The notes under the pieces were generated by a model. It worked only from the letters and a program-made list of their open reading frames with translations. It had not been told where the DNA came from and did not search any database. A DNA stretch of 40,715 nucleotides from Singulisphaera sp. GP187 (GTDB taxonomy: Bacteria; Planctomycetota; Planctomycetia; Gemmatales; Gemmataceae), in NCBI GenBank assembly GCA_945905925.1, contig CAMDQN010000059.1, positions 1 to 40,715 on the forward strand, given 5' to 3'. Positions 22,665-32,182 of this stretch are shown here, in pieces. Numbering within the stretch: the stretch's first letter is position 1; each line of letters opens with the position of its first letter. The position numbers were made by a program, and so were the translations under genes.

Positions 22665-25571
22665 CTACGCTTTCGCTGTATCCGTTTTCGCACCGTGCGC
22701 GCCGTTGGCGCCGTCGGTCGCGTTCCAACCGATCCACCCTGGGCCAATCGGACCCGACGGCGTTGACGCGAACGCACCCTCCACCAAGAACTTCTGCTCC
22801 TTCTCGTGGACGTGGTGCGAACCGGTCGCGGGGCTGGCGCCGGCGTCGCGGCCGACATACTCGAAAGGAAAGTTCATCGCCCGAAGCCGCGGTTCCACGA
22901 ACGTCCACCCACCCATGTTCTGCGGCTCTTCCTGCACCCACACGAACTCCCGGGCACGCCTATAGCGCCCTAGCGCGGCGGAAAGCTGCGACTCCGGCCA
23001 CGGGTACAGTTGTTCGAGCCGCAAAATCGCGACCGCTTGCGTACCGAGTTCGTCGCGCTTCTTCGCGAGGTCGTAATACACCTTGCCCGAACACACCAGC
23101 ACACGCGTTACCTGATCAGGGTTCGCCCGATCATCCAGCACTTCGCGGAAGTTGGTGTTGCCCGCGAACTCAGCCACCGGCGACACCGCGGCCGGAAGCC
23201 GGAGCAGGCTCTTCGGCGTCATCACCACGAGCGGCTTACGGAACTTCCGCCGCACTTGCCGGCGCAGTAGGTGGAAGTATTGCGACGGCGTGGTCGGGTA
23301 CGCGACCTGGATGTTATCCTCGGCGCACATCTGGAGGAATCGCTCCAGGCGCGCCGAAGAGTGTTCCGCGCCTTGGCCTTCATAGGCGTGCGGCAGCAGC
23401 AATACCAAACCACTGGACCGATTCCACTTCGATTCGCACGACGTGAGGAACTGGTCGATGATGACCTGCGCGCCGTTCGCGAAGTCGCCGAACTGCGCTT
23501 CCCACATCACGAGCGTGCCGGGCGCGTCGAGCGAGTAGCCGAACTCGAAGCCCATCACGGCCGCTTCGGAGAGCGAGCTGTCGTACACGTCGAACGCGGC
23601 CTGCTTCGGGTCGAGCGTGCTGAGCGGGTAGTGTTCTGCGCCGGTTTCGTAATCGACAACAACCGCGTGCCGTTGCGTGAAGGTTCCGCGCCGGCTGTCC
23701 TGGCCGCTGAGGCGTACCGGGGTGCCTTCGAGAACCAGTGAGCCGAACGCAATCGCTTCGCCGGTGCCCCAGTCCACGCTGCCGCGCTTCTTGATGTTCT
23801 CGCCGCGGCCCACGAGTGTCTTGAGCAGGTTCGGGTGAACGGTGAAGCCGTCCGGGAACGTGCCGAGCGCCGCCGCGATGCGGTCGAGGGTCGCGTCGGA
23901 AACGCCGGTTGCGATCACATCGTGCGCGTAGCGGTTCGTGAAGCCTTTCCAGTGGCCGGAGAAGCCTTCCATGCCGCGCTTCTTTGTTTCGCCTTTCTTC
24001 ACCATCTCCTTGATTTGCTTGTGCGCCGCCTCTAGTTCGTTGCGGTACGCGGCGGCGATGGTGTCGGCGTCGCGCAGTGCTTCAACGAGCTTCGCGTCGA
24101 ACTCGCCGACGATGTCTGCGACCACCGCGGCGGTCACGCTCGGGTCGCCGCCGCCGCCGGCGAGCCGGTCCGCGTATACCGCCGACAGCGGTTTTTTCTT
24201 GGCGATTACCTTCGCTTGAAGCGGTTGCGTGTAGCCCGGGTTGTCGGCCTCGTTGTGGCCCCACCGACGGTAGCACACCATGTCGATGACGACGTCCTTC
24301 TTGAACTCCTGGCGGAACTCCAGCGCCATCTCGGCTACTGCGACGCACGCCTCCGGGTCTTCCACGTTCACGTGGAAGATGGGCGCCTGCACGAACTTCG
24401 CGATGTCGGTGCAGTACTGCGTGCTGCGCGAGTCGCGCGGGTTCGTGGTGAAGCCGATCTGGTTGTTCACGACGATGTGAATGGTCCCGCCGGTGCGGTA
24501 GCCCGCGAGGTTCATCAGGTTGAACGTCTCCATGATGACGCCCTGACCCGCGAACGCGGCGTCGCCGTGGATGAGCACAGGCACGCCCGTGATGCGCGCA
24601 TTGTCGGCGTGCTGGCGCTGCTTCGCGCGGACGCGGCCTTCGACCACCGGCCCCACGATTTCGAGGTGGCTGGGGTTGGGCGCGACGGACAGGTGAACGG
24701 TTCCGCCGTCGGCGGTGCGTACGTCCGCGGAGAACCCGAGGTGATACTTCACGTCGCCGTCGCCGTCGTGCGTCGAGAGCGGCAGGTAGTTGTCCTCGAA
24801 CTCGTTGAAGATTTCCGAAAACGGCTTGTGGAGCGTGTTCGCGAGCACGTTCAGCCGGCCGCGGTGGGCCATGCCGATGATGATTTCCCTCACCCCTAGC
24901 GATGGGCCTTTCTCCGTAATCGCGTCGAGAATCGGGATGAGCGTTTCGCCGCCTTCGAGCGAGAACCGCTTCTGGCCGACGTACTTCGTGTGGAGGAACT
25001 TCTCGAACAATTCGGCTTCGTGCAGCGTGAAGAGGATGCGGTACTTCTGCCGCAGTTTGAGCATCGGCCGGTTGCAGGTTGGTTCGATGCGCGACGCGAT
25101 CCACTTGCGCACGTCGAGTGAGTCGATGTGCATGTACTCGACGCCGGTGGTGCCGCAGTAGGTTGTACGCAGCGTGTGAATGAGGTCGCGCAGAACGACA
25201 GTCCCGTTCAGGCCGAAGTACATGCTACCGTCAACGGTGCGGTCGAGGTCGCTGTCCGCGAGGCCGAAGTTTTCGAGCCTGAGGAGTGGGCTTGGTGGCA
25301 GCGGGTCGGTCGCGAGCGGGTCGGTGGCGGCCTGGAGGTGTCCGGCTTGCCGATACCAGTTGAGGAGTCGCACGACGCCGGTCTGAATGCGCACATCAGA
25401 TGAGACGCTTCCGATGCCGCTTGCGGCTTCGCCTGGCCCGCCGGAACCGGGGAGTTTCCCGGCGAACTGCATCCCGGCGAAGAAGCCCTGCCAGGTCGGT
25501 TCGACAGAGCCTGGGTCTTCTTGCCACCGACGGAACTGTTCTTCGAGGTAGTCGCCGTTCTCGCTGAACAT
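22665..25571 (-). CDS. sucA: 2-oxoglutarate dehydrogenase E1 component
   Basis: 968 residues from ATG 25571, chosen for the GGAG upstream and because MFSENGDYLEEQFRRWQED matches the usual N terminus; the frame is open 20 codons further. The thiamine-diphosphate-dependent decarboxylase oxidises 2-oxoglutarate and passes succinyl to E2 lipoyl groups. Visible: the short E2-binding N-terminal helix, GMAHRGRLNVLAN, the ThDP/Mg region GDAAFAGQGVIMET, NNQIGFTTNPRDSRST, GHNEADNPGYTQP and the C-terminal region VWVQEEPQNMGGW. Length fits the family (about 930-1000). Forms a transcription unit with sucB downstream, interrupted by a long hairpin. Confidence 0.97.
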   Translation of the reverse strand: MFSENGDYLEEQFRRWQEDPGSVEPTWQGFFAGMQFAGKLPGSGGPGEAASGIGSVSSDVRIQTGVVRLLNWYRQAGHLQAATDPLATDPLPPSPLLRLENFGLADSDLDRTVDGSMYFGLNGTVVLRDLIHTLRTTYCGTTGVEYMHIDSLDVRKWIASRIEPTCNRPMLKLRQKYRILFTLHEAELFEKFLHTKYVGQKRFSLEGGETLIPILDAITEKGPSLGVREIIIGMAHRGRLNVLANTLHKPFSEIFNEFEDNYLPLSTHDGDGDVKYHLGFSADVRTADGGTVHLSVAPNPSHLEIVGPVVEGRVRAKQRQHADNARITGVPVLIHGDAAFAGQGVIMETFNLMNLAGYRTGGTIHIVVNNQIGFTTNPRDSRSTQYCTDIAKFVQAPIFHVNVEDPEACVAVAEMALEFRQEFKKDVVIDMVCYRRWGHNEADNPGYTQPLQAKVIAKKKPLSAVYADRLAGGGGDPSVTAAVVADIVGEFDAKLVEALRDADTIAAAYRNELEAAHKQIKEMVKKGETKKRGMEGFSGHWKGFTNRYAHDVIATGVSDATLDRIAAALGTFPDGFTVHPNLLKTLVGRGENIKKRGSVDWGTGEAIAFGSLVLEGTPVRLSGQDSRRGTFTQRHAVVVDYETGAEHYPLSTLDPKQAAFDVYDSSLSEAAVMGFEFGYSLDAPGTLVMWEAQFGDFANGAQVIIDQFLTSCESKWNRSSGLVLLLPHAYEGQGAEHSSARLERFLQMCAEDNIQVAYPTTPSQYFHLLRRQVRRKFRKPLVVMTPKSLLRLPAAVSPVAEFAGNTNFREVLDDRANPDQVTRVLVCSGKVYYDLAKKRDELGTQAVAILRLEQLYPWPESQLSAALGRYRRAREFVWVQEEPQNMGGWTFVEPRLRAMNFPFEYVGRDAGASPATGSHHVHEKEQKFLVEGAFASTPSGPIGPGWIGWNATDGANGAHGAKTDTAKA

Positions 25572-25651
25572 CACAAACTCCGGGTGGCGCACGGGTGCTG
25601 TCACAGATAGCACCCCGCGCGCGCGGGGCAAGACATGCGGCCTGTCAGGGG

Positions 25652-25657
25652 ATTATA
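25652..25657 (-). promoter_or_regulatory. Perfect -10 box (TATAAT) upstream of sucA
   Basis: The minus strand reads TATAAT at 25657-25652, about 80 bases upstream of the sucA start. No good -35 hexamer is seen at 16-18 bases, so this is an extended or factor-dependent promoter at best. The palindrome at 25692-25777 lies directly upstream. Confidence 0.4.
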
Positions 25658-25691
25658 CGCCCACCGCGTTGGCGAACTTCCCATGTTTGAA

Positions 25692-25777
25692 GGCGAGCGG
25701 GGGGCGTAAGCCCTCCGAGTGAATCACAACTCATTGGAGTTGCAACGCACTCGGAGGGCTTACGCCCCCCGCTCGCC
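25692..25777. repeat. 30-bp perfect palindrome, same family as in sucB
   Basis: Arms 25692-25721 and 25748-25777 are perfect reverse complements over 30 bp (start GGCGAGCGGGGGGCGTAAGC). The loop contains a nested CAACTC-ATTG-GAGTTG hairpin. The arm differs from the sucB copies at two positions over their shared 28 bases. It lies between the lipoprotein stop and the sucA promoter region. Confidence 0.95.
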
Positions 25778-25786
25778 GAGAGTTCG

Positions 25787-26830
25787 TTACGGCAATGGGC
25801 GCGGCACTGTGATACCGGTCATCACGCCGCCGGCGTTCCGTTGTGCGCGGCGCGCCGCGTCGAGGGTTGACTGGATCTCGAAGCCGTTGGCATCGACCGG
25901 AACGCCGGAGGTTGGCGTGTTGATGTCGGAGATGTAGGGCTGTGGGCGCGACGGTTGCAGCGGTGCCGCGCCGAGCGGAACCGGAGTCGGCTTGAGCGCG
26001 GGCACATCCGAGGGGCTAAGGGGGCGCAAATCGGGGTTTGAAATCGGGACCGCCTTGCCGTCCGTCGGCTTCGTCGGCTCGGTTCCCTCAATAATGATCC
26101 GCCCGGCGCGATCGCTCGGCGGAGGCAGAGTCGCGAGCACTCGCATTCGCTTCAACACTTCGTCCCCGAACGCGGCCACGGCCCTCGTCTTCGCAAGTGT
26201 GATCGCGTCCTTCTCTTCGATCACGAACGTCGGGCGCATGATCTTCCCCAAACCTTCGGCTTGCATCGCGGTGTAGAGGTAGCCGTTGTCCACATCAAGA
26301 AGGACACCTTCCATCGCGAACAGCGAGTCTTTGTGACTACCGGGAACGACGAAGCCACCCACGAGCGTCAGGTTGAACACCGACGCGAAGTTCTTGTAAC
26401 TCGCTGTCTGGGTCGCGGCGTGAATCACGAGCAGCACATCGGCTCCGCACTTGGCCGCCGCGACTCGCAGCTCCTTCAGGTCGCCCTTATCACTCTTCGC
26501 CGTGAGTATCTGCGGGAGCGTGAACACGTCGGCCGCGATGCCTTCCTTCTTGAGCGTGTTGGCCCACACTTCCATCGCGGCCTTGTCTTCCTGCGTCCAG
26601 CGCCAGTCGCCGCTTTCGGGTTGGAGGTAGACCGCGATCCGACACGGGAACCGCAGTTGCGGTTTCAGGTCGCGCGCCGCCGTGATGGTCGAATCCGGCA
26701 TCTGAATGGAGCCGTCCTTCAACCGCTCGTGGAGCACGTTCCGATCGAAGCGCGCGGCACCACCCACGATGGGGGTACACCCGCAGAGCAACACGAGCAA
26801 GAGCACCGGCGATGTCTTCCACGCGCGCAA
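25787..26830 (-). CDS. Predicted lipoprotein of unknown function
   Basis: 347 residues with a lipoprotein signal peptide (SPVLLLVLLCGCTP, lipobox LCGC), so it should be lipid-anchored. The body (about 55-230) is a mixed alpha/beta domain: FPCRIAVYLQPESGDWRW, then KCGADVLLVIHAATQ, then GVLLDVDNGYLYTAMQAEG. The last 100 residues are proline-rich and probably disordered. The pattern 'hydrophobic strand, LLDV-(D/R)-(N/T)-G-Y-(L/V)-Y' recalls the rhombotarget-type lipoproteins, but this is from memory of the family pattern and is uncertain. No known partner gene is adjacent. Confidence 0.75.
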   Translation of the reverse strand: MRAWKTSPVLLLVLLCGCTPIVGGAARFDRNVLHERLKDGSIQMPDSTITAARDLKPQLRFPCRIAVYLQPESGDWRWTQEDKAAMEVWANTLKKEGIAADVFTLPQILTAKSDKGDLKELRVAAAKCGADVLLVIHAATQTASYKNFASVFNLTLVGGFVVPGSHKDSLFAMEGVLLDVDNGYLYTAMQAEGLGKIMRPTFVIEEKDAITLAKTRAVAAFGDEVLKRMRVLATLPPPSDRAGRIIIEGTEPTKPTDGKAVPISNPDLRPLSPSDVPALKPTPVPLGAAPLQPSRPQPYISDINTPTSGVPVDANGFEIQSTLDAARRAQRNAGGVMTGITVPRPLP

Positions 26831-26929
26831 GGCGACCTCCGCGGATCGTGCAGGGTTCGGGTAATTTGTGTTCGGTGTCGAGGTGTGCCCGGCGGATAGC
26901 GGAGATGAAGTGTTGGGGTCAAGAGGAAG

Positions 26930-27057
26930 TGCGAGTGCGAGTGTGAGGAAAGGCAGAAAACCAAAGCGGTGGAAGCGTGAAAAGACAGAAGACCAGGAAC
27001 CCGGTGGCTCTGGTCTTCTGTCTTTTCACGCTTCTATTCTTCCACTCACACTCGCAC
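26930..27057. repeat. Compound hairpin, 'AGACAGAAGACCAG' family
   Basis: The inner arms 26972-26996 and 27010-27034 pair perfectly over 25 bp (start GAAGCGTGAAAAGACAGAAG) with a 13-base loop. The outer arms 26936-26947 and 27045-27056 add a 12-bp stem of GCGAGTGTGAG type, with unequal unpaired segments between. It fills the gap between the WD40 gene stop (27063) and the lipoprotein gene. It shares the word AGAAGACCAG with the hairpin at 31831-31896. Confidence 0.9.
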
Positions 27058-27062
27058 CCACA

Positions 27063-28550
27063 CTACTTCTTCGGCTCTTCCTTCTTCGGTTCCGCGTCGG
27101 GCGGCAGCCCGGCCTTCAGCAGCGTGCCGCTCGTGCCGTTGTACACGCGAACCACGCCATCCTCGCACCCGCTCGCGACCACCGCGCCGTCCGTGCTCGC
27201 GCTGACCGCGTACACGAAGTCGACCGCACCGGTGAAGCTCCGCACGTTGCCGCCGCTGTCCGCGTTCCACATGCGGACGCTCGCATCACCACTGCCGGTC
27301 ACGAACTGCGCCGTCTTGCCGACGAAGATCAGCGACGTGACCTGCTTCTGGTGGCCCTGCATGTCGCGGAGCTTCTCGCCCTTCTCGTAGTCCCACACCT
27401 TCACGAAGTTGTCGGCGCCGCAACTCGCGATCTTCTTGCCGTCCGGCGTCCAGCCAACCCCCATCACGTGGTGCGTGTGGCCCTCGAACGACTTGATGAA
27501 CTTCGCCGGCTTGGTCGCGTCGGCCGGCAACTCGAACACCTTCACGAACTTGTCCGCGCCGCAGGTCGCGAGCAACTTGCCGTCCGGGCTGAATGCGGCC
27601 CCGAACACCGTGTCGCTGTGACCGGCCACGATCGTCGTGAAGAGCTTGCCCGTGTCCGCGTCGAAGACCTTGATCTCGCCGTCTTCGGTCGGAGAGCCGC
27701 CGCCGGTTGCGAACTTCTTGCCGTCCATCGAGAACGCGATCGCGCACACCTTGTCCGCGAAGCCCGCGATCCGTTGTTTCGGTTCGCCTTTCGCGACATC
27801 CCAGATCGTTACTTCCTGGAAACTGCCGGTGACGAGCGTCTTCCCATCCGGGCTGAACGCCATCGCTTCGACAAGGGAAATGTGCGCGGCCTTCGCGGTC
27901 TTGCCATCTGGCGTCTTCAGTTGCGGGTCGAAGAACGACTTCGAGTACGACCACTCTTGCGTGTCCTTCCCACCCTTCTTCTCGGCCGGGATCGTCTTCA
28001 CCTCGAAGATGTGGAGCTGATTCCCGCGACTCGCGGCGACGGTCTTGCCGTCCGGGGCGACCGCGACCGCGCGCACCGGCTTCACCAGCGCCGGCGGCAG
28101 GTTCGGAATGACCCGGTCCTTGATCCGCGTCGTGGTCGGAGCCTTCGCGCCTTCGTCGATCCACAGTTTGATGAGCGTGACTTCTTTCGAGTCCAGCGGC
28201 TCGTCGGACTTCGGCGGCATCATCGGAAACTTCTGGCGCGAGCAGAACAGGAACAGGTTGCTCTCGGCCGATTTGCCGGGCACGACCGCGACACCGCGCT
28301 TGCCGCCCTTGAGCACCTTCGCGTGCGTGCTCATGTCGTACTTGCCTTTCTGCTCGGTGCCGGAGTGACACACGAAGCACTTCTTCTCGAAGATCGTCTC
28401 GATGTCCTTGCCGTATTCGACCGGCTCTTTCCGCTTCAGGTCGATGACCGGGATCGGCGGGTAAAGCTCTTTGTCTTTGTCGTCCTTCTTCTCTTGCGCG
28501 TAGCTTGAAACTACGAGCAGTGCCAGTGCGAGCGCAACGAATCGGCGCAT
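27063..28550 (-). CDS. WD40 repeat protein with N-terminal planctomycete cytochrome C-like domain
   Basis: 495 residues with a signal peptide (FVALALALLVVSSYAQ). The N-terminal region (about 40-130) carries a haem-c-type motif KKCFVCHSGTEQKGKYDMST and a later FPMMPPKSDEPL that may supply the methionine ligand, matching the PSCyt1 (planctomycete cytochrome C) domain. Seven WD40 blades follow (about 160-475), for example MAFSPDGKTLVTGSFQEVTI and VGWTPDGKKIASCGADNFVK. The tail is Lys/Glu-rich. It is an exported propeller of unknown ligand. The upstream PPC-type gene on the same strand is a frequent neighbour in planctomycetes. Confidence 0.93.
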   Translation of the reverse strand: MRRFVALALALLVVSSYAQEKKDDKDKELYPPIPVIDLKRKEPVEYGKDIETIFEKKCFVCHSGTEQKGKYDMSTHAKVLKGGKRGVAVVPGKSAESNLFLFCSRQKFPMMPPKSDEPLDSKEVTLIKLWIDEGAKAPTTTRIKDRVIPNLPPALVKPVRAVAVAPDGKTVAASRGNQLHIFEVKTIPAEKKGGKDTQEWSYSKSFFDPQLKTPDGKTAKAAHISLVEAMAFSPDGKTLVTGSFQEVTIWDVAKGEPKQRIAGFADKVCAIAFSMDGKKFATGGGSPTEDGEIKVFDADTGKLFTTIVAGHSDTVFGAAFSPDGKLLATCGADKFVKVFELPADATKPAKFIKSFEGHTHHVMGVGWTPDGKKIASCGADNFVKVWDYEKGEKLRDMQGHQKQVTSLIFVGKTAQFVTGSGDASVRMWNADSGGNVRSFTGAVDFVYAVSASTDGAVVASGCEDGVVRVYNGTSGTLLKAGLPPDAEPKKEEPKK

Positions 28551-28599
28551 GGGTGATGTCTCCAGATACGTATTCGAGGAGGAAAGGATATTTGGTTTT

Positions 28600-28652
28600 G
28601 TGGCACAGGCCTCTGGCCTGTGTTGCTTTCACAGGCCAGAGGCCTGTGCCAC
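28600..28652. repeat. 23-bp perfect hairpin, 'CACAGGCC' family
   Basis: Arms 28600-28622 and 28630-28652 are perfect reverse complements (start GTGGCACAGGCCTCTGGCCT) with a 7-base loop; each arm is itself partly palindromic (AGGCC-TCT-GGCCT). It begins 6 bases from the stop of the PPC gene and could serve as a terminator on the minus strand. Confidence 0.95.
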
Positions 28653-28658
28653 GATCAG

Positions 28659-31292
28659 TCACTTCGCCAGGGTAAAGCTCACCTTGTTCTCGTAGGTCAC
28701 GGTGTACTTCCCCGCGTACACCGCTGTCACCACCACAGTTCCCGCGAGCGCGCCGGGTTTGGCGTCACTCGCGGTCTTCAGCACCAACTTCGCTTCATCC
28801 TTGCCCGCGGCGATGACCACATCGGCGGCGGTCACGCCGATCGCGTCCTTCGCGGGGATGAACGTCACCTTGTATTCACCAGCGAAATCGTACATCCGTT
28901 CAACCTTGATCGCCAGGTCGGTGCTGGTGCCGAGCTTGAGTGTGTTGTTCGGAAGCGGACCGGTCGTAAACTTGCCGAGGGCGCTGGGCACAACAAGCAC
29001 CGCGATGGGCGTGCTGAACGATTCCGCCGGGATGTTTGGTTTCGTCTTCGCCATCGGGTCTTTCGCAAACGGCACCTGCGCCGTGCCGCGCAGCACGATC
29101 GTATACGTGCCGGGAACCGCGGCGGCCTTCGCGTCGAGGTTCACGAGTACTTCCGGCTTGTCCTTCGTTGGCTGACCCGCGACCGTCGCGGTGATCGGCG
29201 AGTTCTGTTGATTCTGAATCATCGGTTCGACCGCGAGCGTGACGCCCGGCTTCTCCGGCACGGTCCATTCGACCTTCACGGGAATACTTGCTTTGTCGCC
29301 CTGTTTCATCACGATCACGGGGCCGGTTACCTTCTCTTCCTTGCCGGTCGCGGGCTTCAATAGTGCGTTCGCGAGGTCGGCCTTGATGCTGAAAATGGCT
29401 TTCTCGGGCCGCACCGCGATCACGACCGATTGATCCAACTTCGCAATCACCGGAACCTGTTGGTCCGGTTGTGTGTTGCCCCACGTGACCGACGCCGGAC
29501 GTGCGTTCCGCACGAGCGATTTGCCCGCGGTGTCCGTGCCGGTGAGCTTCACCGTGAACGCGGTTGTCGCGGTCGCGGCGGTCGGCGCCACATCGAGAAC
29601 CAACAGCCCCCAGCGAACGCTCGGCCCGATGGTAAGCGGCTTCGCGGTCACGCCGGCCGGGAGTCCTTCGGCGACAACCGCGATCGCGCCTGAGTAACCA
29701 TCCTGCCGGTGCGCGAACACGTAGTACGCCTGCGAGCTGCCCTGCCACGCGGCCGAACCGGTCTGGTAGAAACGGCTGTACGGCATCACCACCGCGCGGA
29801 AGTCCGGCACCGGTTGACCGATGCGGAGCCGGTACGCGGCCTTCGGGCCGTTCAAGTAGCTCGACTCGCGACAGCCAACCGCGACGAGATACTTGCCGTC
29901 TTCAGGCGCGGTGAACTGGTACGAACCGGGGTCGCTGGTTCGCGTGTAGAAGCCGAACGGGTGGAGCGAATCGGCGTCGTCGTCCTGTTCGCCGGACAGA
30001 TCTTTCTTCGGGTCTTTGCCGTCGCGCACGGAGAAGTAGAAGTCGCCGCTCGCGGCGATGCGCTCGGCCGCGAGGTCGATGGTGAACTTGTCGCCCTTCT
30101 TCGCATTGAACGCCACCCAATCCTTCTCGCCTTTCTTCGCCAGGAAGCCCGCGACCTCGCCCGGTGTGGCAACCACTTCCGCGGCTTCCGGCGTGCCGGC
30201 GGGCTTGGTCTTCACCGTGAGTTTGTCGCGTGCGAAGTAGATCGTGACCGGGTTCGAGACTCCGCCCGGACCCTTCAGCGAGTACGCGAAGCCGTCTAGA
30301 AGTGCGCAGTTCGGTTCAACGTGCGCGAGGCTCGTGAGCAACGTGTTCGCGTTTGCGCCGCTCGGCGGAGTGACCGTGACCGTGAGCTTTTCGAGCGGGC
30401 GTCCGTCCGCGGTGTAGCCCTCGGAAGGCTGACCGCCCGGGAGATTGCGCCCGTACAGCGTGACCTGTGCCGCTTTGCCCGGCTCAATGACCGGCGGGAA
30501 CACGGCATCGATCCACGGCGCCGCGCTCACACTCAAACGGTAGAAGTAATCCGGGCCGCCCACGGTGTAAGTGAACTGGAACAGCCTGACGAAGTATTCG
30601 CCGTCGGCGGGAAGCACCACGTCCGTCATCGCGTCGTTGTCGCGGTAATTGCGGTTGATCGCGAGTTTGCGCCCGCTCACGTCGAAGACCTCGATCATCG
30701 GCGACGCTTTGCTGCCCAGGGAAGACGCTTGACACGAGATGACGACGCGCTGCCCCTTCTTCCCTGTGAACACGGTGTAGTCCACGTCGGTGGGTGCAGA
30801 GATCACTCCGTTCACCACGGTGCCAATTTCGATCTTTTGCGCCTCGGGGATGTCGTTGTTCGATTCCTTCTCGTTCGCCTCGATTGCGTCGCCGATCACG
30901 AACGCGCGCGGGTTGCTTACGCCCCACTTGCCTACGAAACGCAGGTCGTACACGCCGGGGAGTACGTCGGCCGCGGCGGTGACCTTGAACTTGTGCGGCC
31001 CGGCCGGGTTGACCTTCGGCGGCGGGATCATCTTCTTCGGGTCTTTGGGGTCCGGGGTCGGCTCCGTGGGCAACTTGATGTATTCGCCCTTCAGTCCGGG
31101 GTGCGCGAAGAGGAGTTTCTCCGGGTCTTCCACGTCGAACCCGGTGACGGTGACTTCGACGTTCGTGCCGGCTTTCGTGCCGAGGGGGAACGCGTTCTGA
31201 ATGCGCGGCGATGGCAGACCGGGTGGCGGTTGCTGGGCCGCAGCGGTGCCGTACACGGCGAAAACCACGAGGCCGAACACAAGCCGGCGCAT
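28659..31292 (-). CDS. Large exported protein with PPC (pre-peptidase C-terminal) domains
   Basis: 877 residues from ATG 31292, where a signal peptide starts (MRRLVFGLVVFAVYGTAAAQ); the frame extends 32 codons further without family character. Beta-rich throughout: an IPT-like N-terminal domain (PLGTKAGTNVEVTVTGFDVE), a PPC domain about 165-300 (ANEKESNNDIPEAQKIEIGT, DVDYTVFTGKKGQRVVISCQ), a second PPC-like domain about 395-510 (KGEKDWVAFNAKKGDKFTID), then several Ig-like segments. No protease catalytic residues are recognised, so it looks like a binding or structural surface protein. Planctomycete genomes commonly pair such genes with WD40/cytochrome proteins, as here. Confidence 0.88.
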   Translation of the reverse strand: MRRLVFGLVVFAVYGTAAAQQPPPGLPSPRIQNAFPLGTKAGTNVEVTVTGFDVEDPEKLLFAHPGLKGEYIKLPTEPTPDPKDPKKMIPPPKVNPAGPHKFKVTAAADVLPGVYDLRFVGKWGVSNPRAFVIGDAIEANEKESNNDIPEAQKIEIGTVVNGVISAPTDVDYTVFTGKKGQRVVISCQASSLGSKASPMIEVFDVSGRKLAINRNYRDNDAMTDVVLPADGEYFVRLFQFTYTVGGPDYFYRLSVSAAPWIDAVFPPVIEPGKAAQVTLYGRNLPGGQPSEGYTADGRPLEKLTVTVTPPSGANANTLLTSLAHVEPNCALLDGFAYSLKGPGGVSNPVTIYFARDKLTVKTKPAGTPEAAEVVATPGEVAGFLAKKGEKDWVAFNAKKGDKFTIDLAAERIAASGDFYFSVRDGKDPKKDLSGEQDDDADSLHPFGFYTRTSDPGSYQFTAPEDGKYLVAVGCRESSYLNGPKAAYRLRIGQPVPDFRAVVMPYSRFYQTGSAAWQGSSQAYYVFAHRQDGYSGAIAVVAEGLPAGVTAKPLTIGPSVRWGLLVLDVAPTAATATTAFTVKLTGTDTAGKSLVRNARPASVTWGNTQPDQQVPVIAKLDQSVVIAVRPEKAIFSIKADLANALLKPATGKEEKVTGPVIVMKQGDKASIPVKVEWTVPEKPGVTLAVEPMIQNQQNSPITATVAGQPTKDKPEVLVNLDAKAAAVPGTYTIVLRGTAQVPFAKDPMAKTKPNIPAESFSTPIAVLVVPSALGKFTTGPLPNNTLKLGTSTDLAIKVERMYDFAGEYKVTFIPAKDAIGVTAADVVIAAGKDEAKLVLKTASDAKPGALAGTVVVTAVYAGKYTVTYENKVSFTLAK

Positions 31293-31520
31293 GGGAGAAA
31301 TCTCCGAGGTGAGTCGTTCGGCGAGTAGAGGTAAAGAGCGTTCTGGCGGGGTGAGGATAATCGTAAGCCGTCGGCCCGTGCGGGTCAAGCGAATCGCTCC
31401 GATGATGGCGCGCGATTACGAGTTTCCGGTTGCAGCGTTCGCGACGGCTGCTATAGTCCCGCCCGTTCCCGAACGGACACGGTTCGCGATGGATCGCGCC
31501 ACGGACGTTCGCTCTCGCGG

Positions 31521-31826
31521 ATGAAACGAATGTTGCGGCGAATGCTGATGGGGTTGGTCGGTGCGGTGGCGGTGTGCGGCGCGGTCACGGCCAAGCCGCC
31601 GGGGCTGCAACCCGCCCCGCAGGTAGAAGGGCGCGAACTCGACCCGGTCACGCGGGACCACTACTTACCCGAACCGCCGGTGCTGGGCGGCGAAGGTTCC
31701 ACGCCGGCGCGCGACCCGTCCGGGGCCGACCGCGACGCGTTCTGGGCGATCCTGATTGGATCGCACGAAGCGATCACCGACGAGTTCACGATGCCGCTGG
31801 GTACTGTCTCGCTCGCGGGAATGTAA
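31521..31826 (+). CDS. Small exported hypothetical protein
   Basis: 101 residues with an N-terminal signal peptide (MLMGLVGAVAVCGAVTA). The mature part is proline-rich (PPGLQPAPQVEGRELDP) and ends DAFWAILIGSHEAITDEF. No domain is recognised. The clean signal peptide and GC codon usage support a real gene. A hairpin begins 5 bases after the stop. It is divergent from the PPC gene, with 228 bases between. Confidence 0.65.
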   Translation: MKRMLRRMLMGLVGAVAVCGAVTAKPPGLQPAPQVEGRELDPVTRDHYLPEPPVLGGEGSTPARDPSGADRDAFWAILIGSHEAITDEFTMPLGTVSLAGM

Positions 31827-31830
31827 ATTC

Positions 31831-31896
31831 GTGATGAGTGAAAGGCAGAAGACCAGAGGCACTCTCGCTTCTGGTCTTCTGCCTTTCACTCATTAC
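31831..31896. repeat. 27-bp hairpin abutting the TIR element
   Basis: Arms 31831-31857 and 31870-31896 pair at 26 of 27 positions (start GTGATGAGTGAAAGGCAGAA). It begins 5 bases after the small exported protein's stop. Its last base is the first base of the left terminal repeat of the mobile element, so the element inserted right at the foot of the hairpin. Confidence 0.88.
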
Positions 31897-32182
31897 GAGA
31901 CTTCTCGCTGGACGCGACTGTTTCAGGGGGGCCGGTTTTTTGGTTAACGGCCCTCTCGGCTTGCGATTCGGTGTGGTGGTGGTGTCTTGGTTTGCCATGC
32001 GTTGATTCCGCCGACCGCGTTTGCCGCACTGAGACACGGGTAGGTCTTGGGGGCACGACTGCGACGGACAATACGAACATGAGCGGCATCCCTGCCTGGG
32101 TCCTTTTTTGCGTTGGTGTGGTAACCCCCAAGAAAGGACTCAGGCCGGAGTTGTTGGAAAGATCAATCACCGCACAGCCTTA

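Noticed and set aside
26868-28508. 546-codon open frame opposite the WD40 gene
   Set aside because: Antisense of a well-supported seven-blade WD40 protein, no family features; high-GC shadow.
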